A stretch of DNA of 64,000 nt from Paenibacillus rigui (GTDB lineage Bacteria > Bacillota > Bacilli > Paenibacillales > NBRC-103111), in assembly GCF_002234615.1 (NCBI RefSeq), contig NZ_NMQW01000008.1:62001-126000 (forward strand), read 5' to 3'. Each line of letters begins with the position of its first letter. Position 1 is the stretch's first letter. This document shows, one piece after another, positions 10,001 through 16,195 of this stretch. Position numbers and translations under genes: made by a program. The notes under the pieces were generated by a model. That model searched no databases. It was not told the origin of the DNA and saw only the letters and a program-made list of their open reading frames with translations.

Positions 10001-10475
10001 GACCGATGCTGAATTTAACCCGCATGGCAACGTGACGAGAGCAGAATACTCGGCGATGATTGCGCGGGCGCTTGGTCTCGAGCCAGCAGCAGCTTCTGGT
10101 TCCAGCTTCAAAGACGTAGGCACTAACGATTGGTATTCTGGGGTTGTCGCTGTATTAACCCAAGCGGGTATCGTGACGGGTCGCAGCACGGATTCCTTCG
10201 AGCCGAATGCCAATATCACCCGTGAGGAAATGGCTGTGATCGCCGCTCATGCCTACGAGTTTGCAACCGGCAAGAAGGCTTCACCAGGAAAAGAATCCAC
10301 GTTTGCTGATTCGAATCAAATTTCCGCATGGGCACAAAATTCGGTCGGCATTGCGCAAGAAATCGGCTTACTGAAAGGGCGAGACAACAACCAATTCGCA
10401 CCTCAAGAAAAGATGACGCGGGCAGAAAGCGCACAAGTGATGTTCAACCTGCTGAAAAGCATGAAGCAAAAATAA
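4065..10475 (+). CDS. Giant SLH-anchored exoenzyme with GH59 (galactocerebrosidase-like) catalytic domain
   Basis: A 2136-residue secreted, cell-wall-anchored protein. ATG 4065 is chosen over 4023 because it follows GGAGTGAGG and begins a clean signal peptide (cleavage near residue 33). Domains: GH59-like catalytic part about 38-510 (GYGAVSANNTSRLLLDY, KVEMGND, PWSGHY), with likely acid/base Glu210 (RNET) and nucleophile Glu295 (YSEG); lectin/LamG-like 545-758; two jelly-roll-like modules about 825-1035; FIVAR-like helices 1035-1100; Big-type Ig 1102-1185; a beta-rich module to 1358; three DUF5011/HYR-like repeats 1461-1733; Asn/Ser/Thr linker; a pre-SLH domain; three SLH motifs 1953-2136. 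Family activity is beta-galactosidase; arabinogalactan or galactan side chains are an inferred target. A terminator follows. Confidence 0.85.
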   Translation: MSQSRILKRGIALVLAASLTIPFIPALPVKAADPAPQVVTIDANAVDTNPVNTFKGYGAVSANNTSRLLLDYKEEHPDQYWQIMNLLFNQDTGAGITHIKVEMGNDSNTSSGTEPATKRSADEPANVRRGAGFVFAADAKKINPNIKVSILRWTEPNWVQPWSDGNSADPTLPATQAAYERLYKWYKETAIALKDTYGYTLDYINPDRNETSTPNVNFIKWFANRMHQDSDFPNYDKIKIVASDENTTLNIPDRMLADADLMKAVDVMAYHYNMATSANYVKVNQDNQKEVWYSEGVAPQTWSQYRVNYDQPFGGPGSALDVAGRFIGMYTQGKRTHYMFQPAVSAFYSGGQYSSKELVSAKDPWSGHYTIDVGVNTVQHFTQFAAKDWLYSNASAAVIGNRGNSEMDGNATGAEYNRLVLISPDKKDFSGVLVNDSDRVASFQFDVKNNIVNSGSPAQVWETRGPDNGQEYDANWYQRLADITPVPNGTLDGYTYNLTVKPHSMVSLTSTVNNPNTDHPRTPYTRNNTIPAQSVLDVPGSNPALLYEDDFEYSGYPTVDGLSYLARRGGTPRYTNDQGGAFEVYEGIGKDGSNGLRQMIHSGIKPGTWATTPFSFTVLGDERWTNYAASIDFKMDMDPTRTGENYVALGVRHKLQGTTADSESGYKFRVYADGTWRLIRETTTLTSGSLTGFDPKVWHRFSVKAVNNIITASLDDKVITNYLDNGSTGTLLSGQVMLQTSLRTSVFDNLKVEAVNGYAPYAKERVDDLDSRVAYHEGNFPWSHSVSGGYARIHRTLTTSGATITPMSNLTKVEGTLNRWYLVRNDGNTLAWSSNTANAWAGDNGSYASLTFNGTGVTVYGIGQGSGSVARMDVYLDDFGKGYNHDVSKRVATNVAYAGNTSSQVIYQVNGLAPGTHTVKIVKTGAASGSGNTMSIEKAVVTPSSDSNELTYLQLPFTGTGFSLLGDTATVTLDVYVDGTSVGSNVVIPAVTGKRTESYSYSGLPNGPHTLRLMVKSGSFSVDAIDILGDIYGNVTKTALSDLIAKVSSYQEVDYIAADWTAFTNALNTAQALLANPSATQSAIDLATNSLQTAVDSMRLKKQPVALTGTIPAVVATKVGSSVAGLPTTVKVTLADGTTDADANIVWQNNTADRFTVPYSAVQVKGEIVGGKNLYVTVQAEVIPEGLVYFLDPGISTSTVTSSYTAVKNLAGTDLLNDKADQLTSSDTVWGHTNAAASYSYKGLGGSIVETDKSQTGVYTANTKDTPLVYVLPLKAGKYTITSFHRDWWNISNRTMDVSLSYVDADGNTVTKTIKTGMIAGTDGVTVAYDFDLPLDATVKYKINNTYAQAALISYLGVAKRTAIAADLQAVSNAKTIMETATYSVNKATANTEADVKSWLQQTFANLNGMSATGVTIGDLAMTSFQAATDSINGSFAFTAALAKGEAQGTAAVVGTITTSDTTKPVITLTGNATVNVTVGASYTDAGATATDNVDSDITSRIVTTITSNGNPVAAVDTSVPGTYTYHYNVSDAAGNAAEEITRTVHVLAGPDTVKPVITLIGDATVNLAIGAGYTDAGVKAVDDHDGDITNRTVTTITYNGNLTSSISTVVQATYIYHYNVSDTAGNAANEVIRTVNVTAAPVMDTVKPVITLNGDATVQLIAGATYADVGASAMDDRDGSITDHIVTTITKNGTVVTAIDTSSAGTYTYHYNVRDAAGNAADEVTRTVVVAAVVNNNNKGNKHNSSSSTVPSVTTTPQQPTSTQMLSKDDLKATTAGQFTAQITDGKDSVLLPSNVLEIIGDKSLHLVQKDVTINISNEVLKNIQTAVSGDQAQGARIYISAAVASKDEVKDVLNKSGLNGSVHFSPASEMYDLAVHVVTADGAKVAVTTLVDPVVVTFRIDPKADPDLLGVYEVGSNGTLYYRGGTLETDGTMTAKVDRLNQYVVLEYNKQFTDVKETFWANDVITKMAAKHVIEGVTDAEFNPHGNVTRAEYSAMIARALGLEPAAASGSSFKDVGTNDWYSGVVAVLTQAGIVTGRSTDSFEPNANITREEMAVIAAHAYEFATGKKASPGKESTFADSNQISAWAQNSVGIAQEIGLLKGRDNNQFAPQEKMTRAESAQVMFNLLKSMKQK
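8448..9265 (+). repeat. Three tandem Ig-like (DUF5011/HYR-type) repeats inside the SLH enzyme
   Basis: Three in-frame units of about 90-93 codons start near 8448, 8718 and 8998. Each opens with KPVITL-G-ATV and closes with TYTYHYNV-DAAGNAA-E-TRTV. They are conserved but not identical in DNA, so they are old duplications and probably act as stalks between catalytic part and anchor. Confidence 0.85.
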
Positions 10476-10498
10476 ATAACTTCCGTTAGGTTTACAAG

Positions 10499-10546
10499 CA
10501 AGCAGCTCTTCCCTATGACTAGGGGAGGACTGCTTGTCTCGTTTTA
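10499..10546 (+). terminator. Intrinsic terminator of the SLH enzyme gene
   Basis: A long imperfect stem, CAAGCAG-TCTTCCCTA on the left and TAGGGGAG-ACTGCTTG on the right with loop TGAC, followed by a T-rich stretch (CTCGTTTTAGG). Confidence 0.7.
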
Positions 10547-10797
10547 GGTTATTTTCAAGACAGGGATGTCCGTCTTATATAGTCAAATCACATTTTCACA
10601 ATATATGCGGCGCCATTCATCTGAAAGGGAACGGACCAGAGCCCTTTCCCTGGACCCACTATGAGCCATCCTCGGCTGGCTTTGCCACGATTTGCTTGGG
10701 AATTGAACAAGATACGATAAAGATAGGGTGAAATCGGCAAGAAACGCTAAGTTTCTTTGGGGCAAATATGCTAAGGTAAATTAGGGCTGCAGCAAGA

Positions 10798-10813
10798 TTG
10801 TAAGCGATTGCCG
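10798..10813 (+). promoter_or_regulatory. cre-like site before the GH105 gene
   Basis: TTGTAAGCGATTGC fits the CcpA cre consensus except its last two positions and lies 62 bases before the start codon. It would place this unit under catabolite repression. The other bases of the 10547-10874 gap hold no convincing gene. Confidence 0.35.
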
Positions 10814-10874
10814 ATCATGGCACGCGAGGGCTTCACCCGCATTTACCTTACTACTGAAGGAGGATTACAAAGCA

Positions 10875-11993
10875 ATGAATACTACCTGGTCTGTAGCTAT
10901 GGCTGATTCTTTTATGCAAAAATATCCGATCGTCTCCGACATGCCTTTTCAGAAAAGAAGATGCTGGAATTACGAGAATGGCTGCGCATTAACGATGCTC
11001 GAGCGCGTTTATCGTGTCACTGGAGACGAGCGTTACTATCAATATATTAAAGAAAATATGGATCTGTTTATCAAGCCGGACGGCACTATCGATACGTATG
11101 AGCTGAACGAGTACAACGTCGATATGATTAACCAAGGCAAGTCACTGTTTATGCTGTATGAGAAAACAGGCGAGGAGAAGTACAAGAAAGCGATCGAGCT
11201 GCTCGTCACCCAGCTGAAGGGCCATCCCCGGACAAGCGAGGGCGGCCTGTGGCATAAGAAAATTTACCCGTTCCAAATGTGGCTCGACGGTGTGTACATG
11301 ACTTCCCCGCTGCTGGCGGCTTACGCCCAGCTGACCAACGAGCACGAATGGTATGACGACGTAGCGAACGAAATTTTGCTGATGGAGAAAGTATCCCGCG
11401 ATCCGGTGACCGGTTTGCTGTATCACGGTTGGGATGAAACGAAAGAAGAACGCTGGGCGAATAACGAAACAGGCTGCTCCCCGCATTTCTGGGGTCGTGC
11501 GATCGGCTGGTATGTGATGGCTATCGTCGATGTATTGGATTATTTGCCGCTGGACCATCCAAAACGGGGGCAGATCGTAGGTATCTTCTACCGTTTGGCG
11601 CAAGCGATTATCAAATATCAGGACGCGGAGTCCGGGATGTGGTATCAAATTATGGATCAGGGCGACCGCAAAGGCAATTATTTGGAAGCTTCCGCGTCTG
11701 CGATGTTCGTATGTGCACTGGCTAAGGGTGCACGCCATGGTTATTTGGGCAAGGATGCGCTGGAGGCGGCGAGACGGGGTCATGCAGGCCTGCTTGAGCG
11801 CTGTGTAGGCAAAGGCGAGGATGGAGCTTATTACCTCGATTATATTTGCAGTGTGGCGGGGCTCGGCAACAAGCCTTACCGCGACGGCTCCTTCGCTTAT
11901 TATATCAGCGAACCGACACGCAGAGACGATCCGAAGGGCTATGCGCCGTTCGTTATGGCATGCGTAGAAATTGAGGCTACAGCTTCCAGATAA
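10875..11993 (+). CDS. GH105 unsaturated rhamnogalacturonyl hydrolase (YteR/YesR type)
   Basis: A 372-residue cytoplasmic (alpha/alpha)6-barrel enzyme that removes the unsaturated galacturonyl residue left by rhamnogalacturonan lyases. Family marks are RRCWNYENGCAL, YPFQMWLDGVYM with catalytic Asp138 (equivalent to YteR Asp143), the HFWGRAIGWYVMAIVDVL helix, and NYLEASASAMFVCALAKGAR. Length equals that of YteR (373). No signal peptide, so it acts on imported disaccharides. ATG 10875 follows GAAGGAGG with normal spacing. The esterase gene starts 26 bases after its stop, forming a two-gene operon. A second, longer GH105 lies at 31329. Confidence 0.9.
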   Translation: MNTTWSVAMADSFMQKYPIVSDMPFQKRRCWNYENGCALTMLERVYRVTGDERYYQYIKENMDLFIKPDGTIDTYELNEYNVDMINQGKSLFMLYEKTGEEKYKKAIELLVTQLKGHPRTSEGGLWHKKIYPFQMWLDGVYMTSPLLAAYAQLTNEHEWYDDVANEILLMEKVSRDPVTGLLYHGWDETKEERWANNETGCSPHFWGRAIGWYVMAIVDVLDYLPLDHPKRGQIVGIFYRLAQAIIKYQDAESGMWYQIMDQGDRKGNYLEASASAMFVCALAKGARHGYLGKDALEAARRGHAGLLERCVGKGEDGAYYLDYICSVAGLGNKPYRDGSFAYYISEPTRRDDPKGYAPFVMACVEIEATASR

Positions 11994-12019
11994 CATGGGA
12001 GGAAAGGCGGGAATCGAAC

Positions 12020-13063
12020 ATGACTTGGAACCCGGATGCGTATTTGGAACGATTGTATACGGCAGCAGGCACACAACGGCTGGCTTTTCAAGCAGGAAGC
12101 CGGGAGTCGTGGCAGGCATGGCGAAGTGAGCTGAAGGAGAAGCTGATCGAATCGCTCGGCGGTTGGGGCGATACGATTCAGGATCCGTCGCCGCGGCTGC
12201 TGGAGCGTGTTGAGTATGAGGATTACGTACGCGAGCGGATCGAGCTCCAAACTGCGGAGTCGCTGACGATGCCCGTCTATGTGCTGCTCCCCAAAGGAAA
12301 GCAGGGGAAGCTGCCGGTCGTTGTCGGCTGTCACGGCCATGGCTATGGCAGCAAGTCTGCTGTCGGTCTGCTGCCGAACGGGGATGAGGCCGGAGACGAT
12401 CCGAACGTGCACCATAAATTCGGCGTCGCGCTGGTAAAGCGCGGCTTCGCCGTCATTGTCCCTGAGCTGCTCGGCTTCGGTGACCGCAAGCTGGAGCAGG
12501 AGGTTATCGTCAATCGGGATACGAATTCGTGCTTCCCGATCGGCGTATTCCTGATGATGCTCGGCAAGACGATTGCCGGCATGCGCATTCAGGAAACGAT
12601 GGCTGCGATCGACTATGTATCGACACGCCCGGAGATCGATGCCTCTCGCATCGGCATCTTCGGCTTGTCCGGCGGCGGGCTCGTGGCCGCCTTCACGGCT
12701 GCGCTCGATGAACGTATTCGTGCAGCGGTGGTGAGCTGCTACACGAATACGTTTTACGATAGCATTTTGCATCGTCGTCATTGCATCGACAATTACATTC
12801 CGGGCATTCTCCGCTATGCCGAGATGCCGGATTTGATCGGCCTGACTGCGCCGAGGGCACTGTTCATCGAGGCGGGGGAGCGGGACCAGCTGTTCCCGCT
12901 GCACGGCACGAAGAAGGCGCTGGCAAAGCTGGAGCAGGTATATACTGCTGCGGGTGTGCCGGATCAGCTGGCTTCCCACCTGTTCCCCGGCGGGCATGAG
13001 GTGTGCGGCGAGCAATCATACGCCTGGCTGGAGCGGCAGCTGCAACTCCGCAGGGAGACCTAA
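12020..13063 (+). CDS. Alpha/beta-hydrolase family esterase (acetyl-xylan-esterase/dienelactone-hydrolase like)
   Basis: A 347-residue cytoplasmic hydrolase. The nucleophile elbow is GLSGGG with Ser217; an acid follows in EAGERDQLFPLHG and the base in PGGHEVCGE. An N-terminal extension before the core (to about residue 70) resembles the Abhydrolase_7 group. The ribosome site GGAGGAAAGG is clear. Its operon partner is GH105, so removal of acetyl or methyl esters from pectic oligosaccharides is a fair inference, but the substrate cannot be read directly. The gene is GC-rich compared with the following island. Confidence 0.82.
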   Translation: MTWNPDAYLERLYTAAGTQRLAFQAGSRESWQAWRSELKEKLIESLGGWGDTIQDPSPRLLERVEYEDYVRERIELQTAESLTMPVYVLLPKGKQGKLPVVVGCHGHGYGSKSAVGLLPNGDEAGDDPNVHHKFGVALVKRGFAVIVPELLGFGDRKLEQEVIVNRDTNSCFPIGVFLMMLGKTIAGMRIQETMAAIDYVSTRPEIDASRIGIFGLSGGGLVAAFTAALDERIRAAVVSCYTNTFYDSILHRRHCIDNYIPGILRYAEMPDLIGLTAPRALFIEAGERDQLFPLHGTKKALAKLEQVYTAAGVPDQLASHLFPGGHEVCGEQSYAWLERQLQLRRET

Positions 13064-13109
13064 GGCTGCAAGCAAAGCCTTGCCGATAATCATTAGTTGG
13101 AACCTGTTG

Positions 13110-13143
13110 AGGCCGCTCCCATGCGAAGCATGGGCGTGGCCTT
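13110..13143 (+). terminator. Strong hairpin after the GH105-esterase operon
   Basis: AGGCC-GCTCCCATGC / GCATGGGCGT-GGCCT with loop GAA, about 14 pairs. The T-run is weak (TTGAATTTTG), so it may end transcription only partly. Confidence 0.6.
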
Positions 13144-13199
13144 GAATTTTGTTGAACGAATGGGAAGTAGTTTAGTGGAGAAGAATGGATATGAAAAAT

Positions 13200-13240
13200 G
13201 ACGATCACTAGGGGTACTCCTTGTGGTCGCCTTTTATTTT
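13200..13240 (+). terminator. Second, imperfect terminator-like hairpin
   Basis: GACGATCAC-TAGG pairs with CCTTGTGGTCGCC with a few mismatches and is followed by TTTTATTTTT. It also abuts the end of the decayed gene on the minus strand. Confidence 0.4.
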
Positions 13241-13247
13241 TAATGGG

Positions 13248-13320
13248 TTAGCTAAAATGCTCCAATATGATCTTTCCTATGGTTTTTCCCGACTCGATTT
13301 TTGGCATGTGCCAGCTTCAG
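13248..13320 (-). pseudogene. Decayed C-terminus of a zinc-type alcohol dehydrogenase / quinone oxidoreductase
   Basis: On the minus strand this stretch encodes AHAK, then after a one-base shift in an A-run IESGKTIGKIILEHFS and a stop (TTA 13248-13250). That is the usual end of NAD(P)-dependent medium-chain oxidoreductases (pattern AH..ESGK..GKI.L). No intact upstream domain is found in 13321-13483, so only a frameshifted tail remains. It would have been the third gene of the MerR-controlled operon. Confidence 0.55.
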
Positions 13321-13483
13321 GTTATCGGGTTGATCGGGGACAGTTTCTGATTAAGCTCTACCGGGCACGATAGTCGAGAGCATGCCGCATGGCAGCTCCT
13401 CGTTTCCGCAAACTCCACACATGAAATTGTCGTATCAGAAAATTTGTTGGGCCGCATTTGAAGTTGTTATGCTGCTCAAATGA

Positions 13484-13912
13484 TTACATAGCTGCCGCGT
13501 CAATTGGTGATGTTCGGAAAGCCGCTAAATCCGCTTTCCGCCCAAAGATCCCCCAATTTTCTTCGGGGACTTCGTGAATGATGATATAGACGGGGATGAG
13601 GTCAGAAGTGCCGAGCTGCCGTCCGAAAATTGCGCTAGCTCCTTCGACCAGCCTCATTTTGGCGCCGCTGTCTAAACCGCCCTCAATGACGAAGATCTGC
13701 ACGCTGACAACATTCGTTGTCGCTTCTTCTTCTCCCATAAAGACAGTATCCTGATCGTAAAGATTAAAATAGGTCCAAACCGTACTTTTGACGAAGGGTG
13801 ACTTTGGCAAGGTTTCGCATTCAAGAGCAAAATCTGTAAGTTCTCCGACAATGGCTCGCCGTGCCTTCAAATCGAACGCAGCTTCAGGTGCGTGAACAAT
13901 AATCATTGGCAT
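13484..13912 (-). CDS. Tautomerase-superfamily protein
   Basis: A 142-residue protein starting MPMIIVHAPE, so the mature N-terminus is the catalytic Pro2 used by 4-oxalocrotonate tautomerase relatives. The fold appears as two fused beta-alpha-beta halves, the second around VVSVQIFVIEGGLDSGAKMRLVEGASAIF, and the end carries the family pattern YIIIHEVPEENWGIFGR. Length suits the long, fused-subunit tautomerases (malonate-semialdehyde-decarboxylase/cis-CaaD-like). The substrate is unknown. It lies about 100 bases after the SDR gene, in the same direction, and probably shares its MerR-controlled promoter. Confidence 0.82.
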   Translation of the reverse strand: MPMIIVHAPEAAFDLKARRAIVGELTDFALECETLPKSPFVKSTVWTYFNLYDQDTVFMGEEEATTNVVSVQIFVIEGGLDSGAKMRLVEGASAIFGRQLGTSDLIPVYIIIHEVPEENWGIFGRKADLAAFRTSPIDAAAM

Positions 13913-13940
13913 TGTATTTTCCTTTCCTTAGACATATTAT

Positions 13941-13970
13941 GAGGCCGCCGCATCTCCACGCAGCGGCCTC
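13941..13970 (-). other. Intercistronic hairpin between SDR and tautomerase genes
   Basis: Perfect 8-base stem GAGGCCGC/GCGGCCTC with a 14-base loop and no T-run. It may stabilise or process the dicistronic message rather than end it. Confidence 0.45.
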
Positions 13971-14011
13971 TGACAACTAGAAGGAAGGTGCTTTGCGGCC
14001 ATTACTAGCCA

Positions 14012-14767
14012 TCAGATGTTCTGGCCGCCCGAGACCTCGATTCTCTGCGCATTAACCCAGCGATTGTCGGAACCGAGTAAGCTGGCGACTGCGGGACCAA
14101 TGTCGTCGGGTACGCCGACACGACCAAGGGCAACCATCGCGGCAAATGCGTCATTGTAAGCAGGCGTATCGCGTACAGCACCGCCTAGAAAATCGGTTTC
14201 GATTGCACCAGGTGCAATGGTATTAGCGGTGATACCGCGATGACCGAGTTCTTTAGCCATATAGATGGTTAGAATCTCGACCGCTCCCTTCGCCGCAGAG
14301 TAGGCGGAGAATCCGGGATAAGATACACGAGTGAGACCTGATGAGAAATTCACAATACGGCCACCATCCGCAAGAAGCGGCAGAAGGGTCTGAGTCAAGA
14401 AAAACACGCCCTTGACGTGCACATTGAACAAGCTGTCGAACTGAGCTTCTGTTGTTTCGGCGAAGTCTATCATTTCTCCGTGGCCGGCATTGTTCACCAG
14501 GTGATTGAAAGTGGGGCTATCCCAAGTAGAATGCAAGGTCGAACGGACTGTCTTAGCAAAAGCCGCAAAGCTGGCGATGTTTCCAACATCGAGTTGTAGA
14601 GCGACTGCTTTACGCCCCAGAGCTTCGATTTCAGCAACAACAGACTTTGCTTCTTCTACTTGGCTGCGGTAGGTCAGGATGACATCACCGCCATGACGTG
14701 CAATACTGATGGCAGTATTGCGACCAAGTCCGCGGCTGCCCCCAGTGACGATTGAGATGTTTGTCAT
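14012..14767 (-). CDS. Short-chain dehydrogenase/reductase (SDR)
   Basis: A 251-residue classical SDR: nucleotide-binding TGGSRGLG at residues 8-15, NNAG near 92-95, catalytic Ser in FSSGLTR, and YSAAK with Tyr156 and Lys160. The Rossmann fold should bind NADP(H) given Arg12 and the Arg after strand 2 (TYRS). The substrate is unknown. The gene has an unusual promoter with a 19-base spacer, facing the MerR regulator, and is followed by the tautomerase gene. A small detoxification set for aldehydes or electrophiles is a reasonable guess. Confidence 0.88.
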   Translation of the reverse strand: MTNISIVTGGSRGLGRNTAISIARHGGDVILTYRSQVEEAKSVVAEIEALGRKAVALQLDVGNIASFAAFAKTVRSTLHSTWDSPTFNHLVNNAGHGEMIDFAETTEAQFDSLFNVHVKGVFFLTQTLLPLLADGGRIVNFSSGLTRVSYPGFSAYSAAKGAVEILTIYMAKELGHRGITANTIAPGAIETDFLGGAVRDTPAYNDAFAAMVALGRVGVPDDIGPAVASLLGSDNRWVNAQRIEVSGGQNI

Positions 14768-14809
14768 TGTAACTTCATCCTCTCAAGAATCTTTATTAAT
14801 TACACTGTT

Positions 14810-14840
14810 ATCATAAGAGATAAAGTTTACTTGAAGTCAA
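14810..14840 (-). promoter_or_regulatory. MerR-type promoter of the SDR operon (19-base spacer)
   Basis: On the minus strand TTGACT (14835-14840) and TATGAT (14810-14815) are 19 bases apart, the over-long spacing typical of MerR-activated promoters. The palindrome AAGT-TT-ACTT lies in the spacer at 14823-14832. Confidence 0.75.
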
Positions 14841-14961
14841 GGCTTTTTTGATGAAATAATAAGTATATAATTGAACAGAGGAATTCTTTGTTTTAATCCT
14901 ATTTATATCATTATTTACAGCTAAAATACGGCTAATTTAATTAGAAAAGCCAAGGAATTAT

Positions 14962-14977
14962 TTAAAGTATACTTTAA
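14962..14977. promoter_or_regulatory. Perfect 16-base palindrome before the MerR gene
   Basis: TTAAAGTATACTTTAA lies 24 bases before the merR-type start codon. It shares the TAAAGT-W-TACTT pattern with the site in the SDR promoter spacer, so it is probably a second MerR site used for autoregulation. Confidence 0.6.
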
Positions 14978-15000
14978 TAGAAGGGGATGAAGGTTTATTT

Positions 15001-15384
15001 ATGTTGACAATAAAAGAAGTAACTGAATTGACAGGAATAGCGGCTCCCACACTTCGATATTACGAAAAGGAGGGGCTGCTTCCACATGTGAAGAGAAATG
15101 AAAATGGGAAGCGGTTGTATGATGAAGAAGATTTAAGCTGGATACACTTTGTTACTGCACTTCGGGCAACAGGAATGCCGATTGCCCAAATTCAGAAGTA
15201 TGTATACTTGTATAAAGAAGGGGACTCGACGATTTCGGAACGAAAAAGGATGATGCTATATCATAAAAAAGATATTGAGAGGAGTATAAGGGAACTATAT
15301 TTAAATTTGGACAAAATAAACTATAAACTTGCTCTATATGATGTATTAGAATCACAGATTGAACGGACTAGCATCAAAATTTGA
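15001..15384 (+). CDS. MerR-family transcriptional regulator
   Basis: A 127-residue regulator with the N-terminal MerR helix-turn-helix (LTIKEVTELTGIAAPTLRYYEKEGLLP, residues 2-28), the second wing (RNENGKRLYDEEDL) and a dimerising helix ending in a short tail. There is no Cys, so it is not a metal or thiol sensor of the MerR/CueR kind; it resembles the AdhR/YhdM-like group with aldehyde or stress inducers. Codon use is much more AT-rich than in neighbours, hinting at acquisition. It is divergent from the SDR operon, whose promoter has MerR geometry. Confidence 0.88.
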   Translation: MLTIKEVTELTGIAAPTLRYYEKEGLLPHVKRNENGKRLYDEEDLSWIHFVTALRATGMPIAQIQKYVYLYKEGDSTISERKRMMLYHKKDIERSIRELYLNLDKINYKLALYDVLESQIERTSIKI

Positions 15385-15621
15385 CTTAAGCCTGTTTCCG
15401 AAACGCATACGGTATCAGCGTACACGTCAATAGCCCAGGCCTATCATTGTACTTGGACTGTTATAGATTCTATCACGAAGTCCTCAGTGGAATAGACGAT
15501 GACCAAGTCAAAACGGCTCCAGTGACTTCGGATCACGGGGATCCTCAGCGAGGCAAGATAACAGAGGATGCTTGCGTGAGCAGACGGGTTAACAGTTCTT
15601 CATCCAATCTGTTGTCCGGAG

Positions 15622-15675
15622 AAAAGCTAAAAAGCTGACGTCTGCTGCTTACAGACGCCAGCTTTTTAGCTTTTT
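15622..15675. terminator. Long bidirectional terminator
   Basis: AAAAGCTAAAAAGCTG-CGTCTG pairs with CAGACG-CAGCTTTTTAGCTTTT around loop CTGCTTA, with an A-run before and T-run after. The preceding 15385-15621 holds no supported gene; a 63-codon frame there has no ribosome site. Confidence 0.8.
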
Positions 15676-15762
15676 AAGGAAGATCAATAAGCATTTCGCC
15701 AGTTACTGAATAAATTTCCTGAATTGTAAAATAATAAACCTGTGTCAACAGGAGGTGATATA

Positions 15763-15927
15763 TTGAAACACATGGTTAGGCAACAAATAGCTGCAGAAGC
15801 AGGGATTACGGAACATCAGGCAGAAAAAGCAGCAGAAGCTCTTTTAGGCTATTTTAAAACTAGATTACCTGAAGAGATCAACAGCGAATTATACAACTCG
15901 ATTATTGGCGAAGATAATCATGACTAA
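15763..15927 (+). CDS. Small helical protein of unknown function (54 aa)
   Basis: TTG 15763 is preferred because AGGAGGTGAT lies seven bases before it; the in-frame GTG at 15742 is upstream of that site. The product has the pattern VRQQIAAEAGITEHQAEKAAEALLGYFKTRLPEEIN, seen in short helical proteins resembling one half of HU/DUF2267-type modules. No signal peptide or membrane segment. It stands alone between two terminators. The function is not known. Confidence 0.7.
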   Translation: MKHMVRQQIAAEAGITEHQAEKAAEALLGYFKTRLPEEINSELYNSIIGEDNHD

Positions 15928-15947
15928 CTCCCGTTTGGGAGTTTTTT
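15926..15947 (+). terminator. Intrinsic terminator overlapping the stop codon of the small protein gene
   Basis: AACTCCC-GTTT-GGGAGTT plus TTTT; the stem begins within the TAA stop. Confidence 0.85.
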
Positions 15948-15965
15948 ACGCTTGTTTTCATAATT

Positions 15966-16124
15966 ATGTGGCACCCCAATAGGTGCATGGATGGGCCCAT
16001 GACGGCAGCGGGACGGAAGGTTGGGGTTGAGAAAAAGGTACCGCCAGATCCGCAACGCGAAAGGTCGATCAACGAACGTACAGGTATGAAGCCATTAGGA
16101 CTTGGGGGCTCCCAGGTCTTTTTT
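15966..16124 (+). ncRNA. Candidate structured leader RNA or riboswitch-like element ending in a terminator
   Basis: About 160 bases with GCACC/GGTGC and ATGGGCCCAT stems, several purine-rich conserved-looking blocks and a closing terminator (GACTTGGG/CCCAGGTC then TTTTTT at 16099-16124). It precedes the Tyr/Pro/His-rich protein gene. Two short blocks (CCCAATAG and TTGGGGTTGA) recall the c-di-AMP (ydaO) leader, but the long conserved AATCCGTCAGCTAACC-type block is not intact, so I leave the class open. Confidence 0.35.
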
Positions 16125-16195
16125 CTTGGGCAAGCAACCAGTTTTTCCCTCCGCGCATAGTGTATAGTATCACTGAATTGGAGGAGATTTTCGAA

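Noticed and set aside
10534-10731. 65-codon frame after the SLH enzyme
   Set aside because: It starts inside the terminator, has no ribosome site and a composition unlike neighbouring proteins.
13351-13422. 23-codon Cys-rich minus-strand frame
   Set aside because: No ribosome site and it lies in the region of the decayed oxidoreductase; probably chance.
15447-15638. 63-codon frame after the MerR gene
   Set aside because: No ribosome site, it runs into the long terminator stem and shows no family pattern.
16050-16070. T-box-like GGTACCGC block in the leader at 16 kb
   Set aside because: The AGGGTGGTACCGCG core is not met and no specifier stem or synthetase/amino-acid gene follows.
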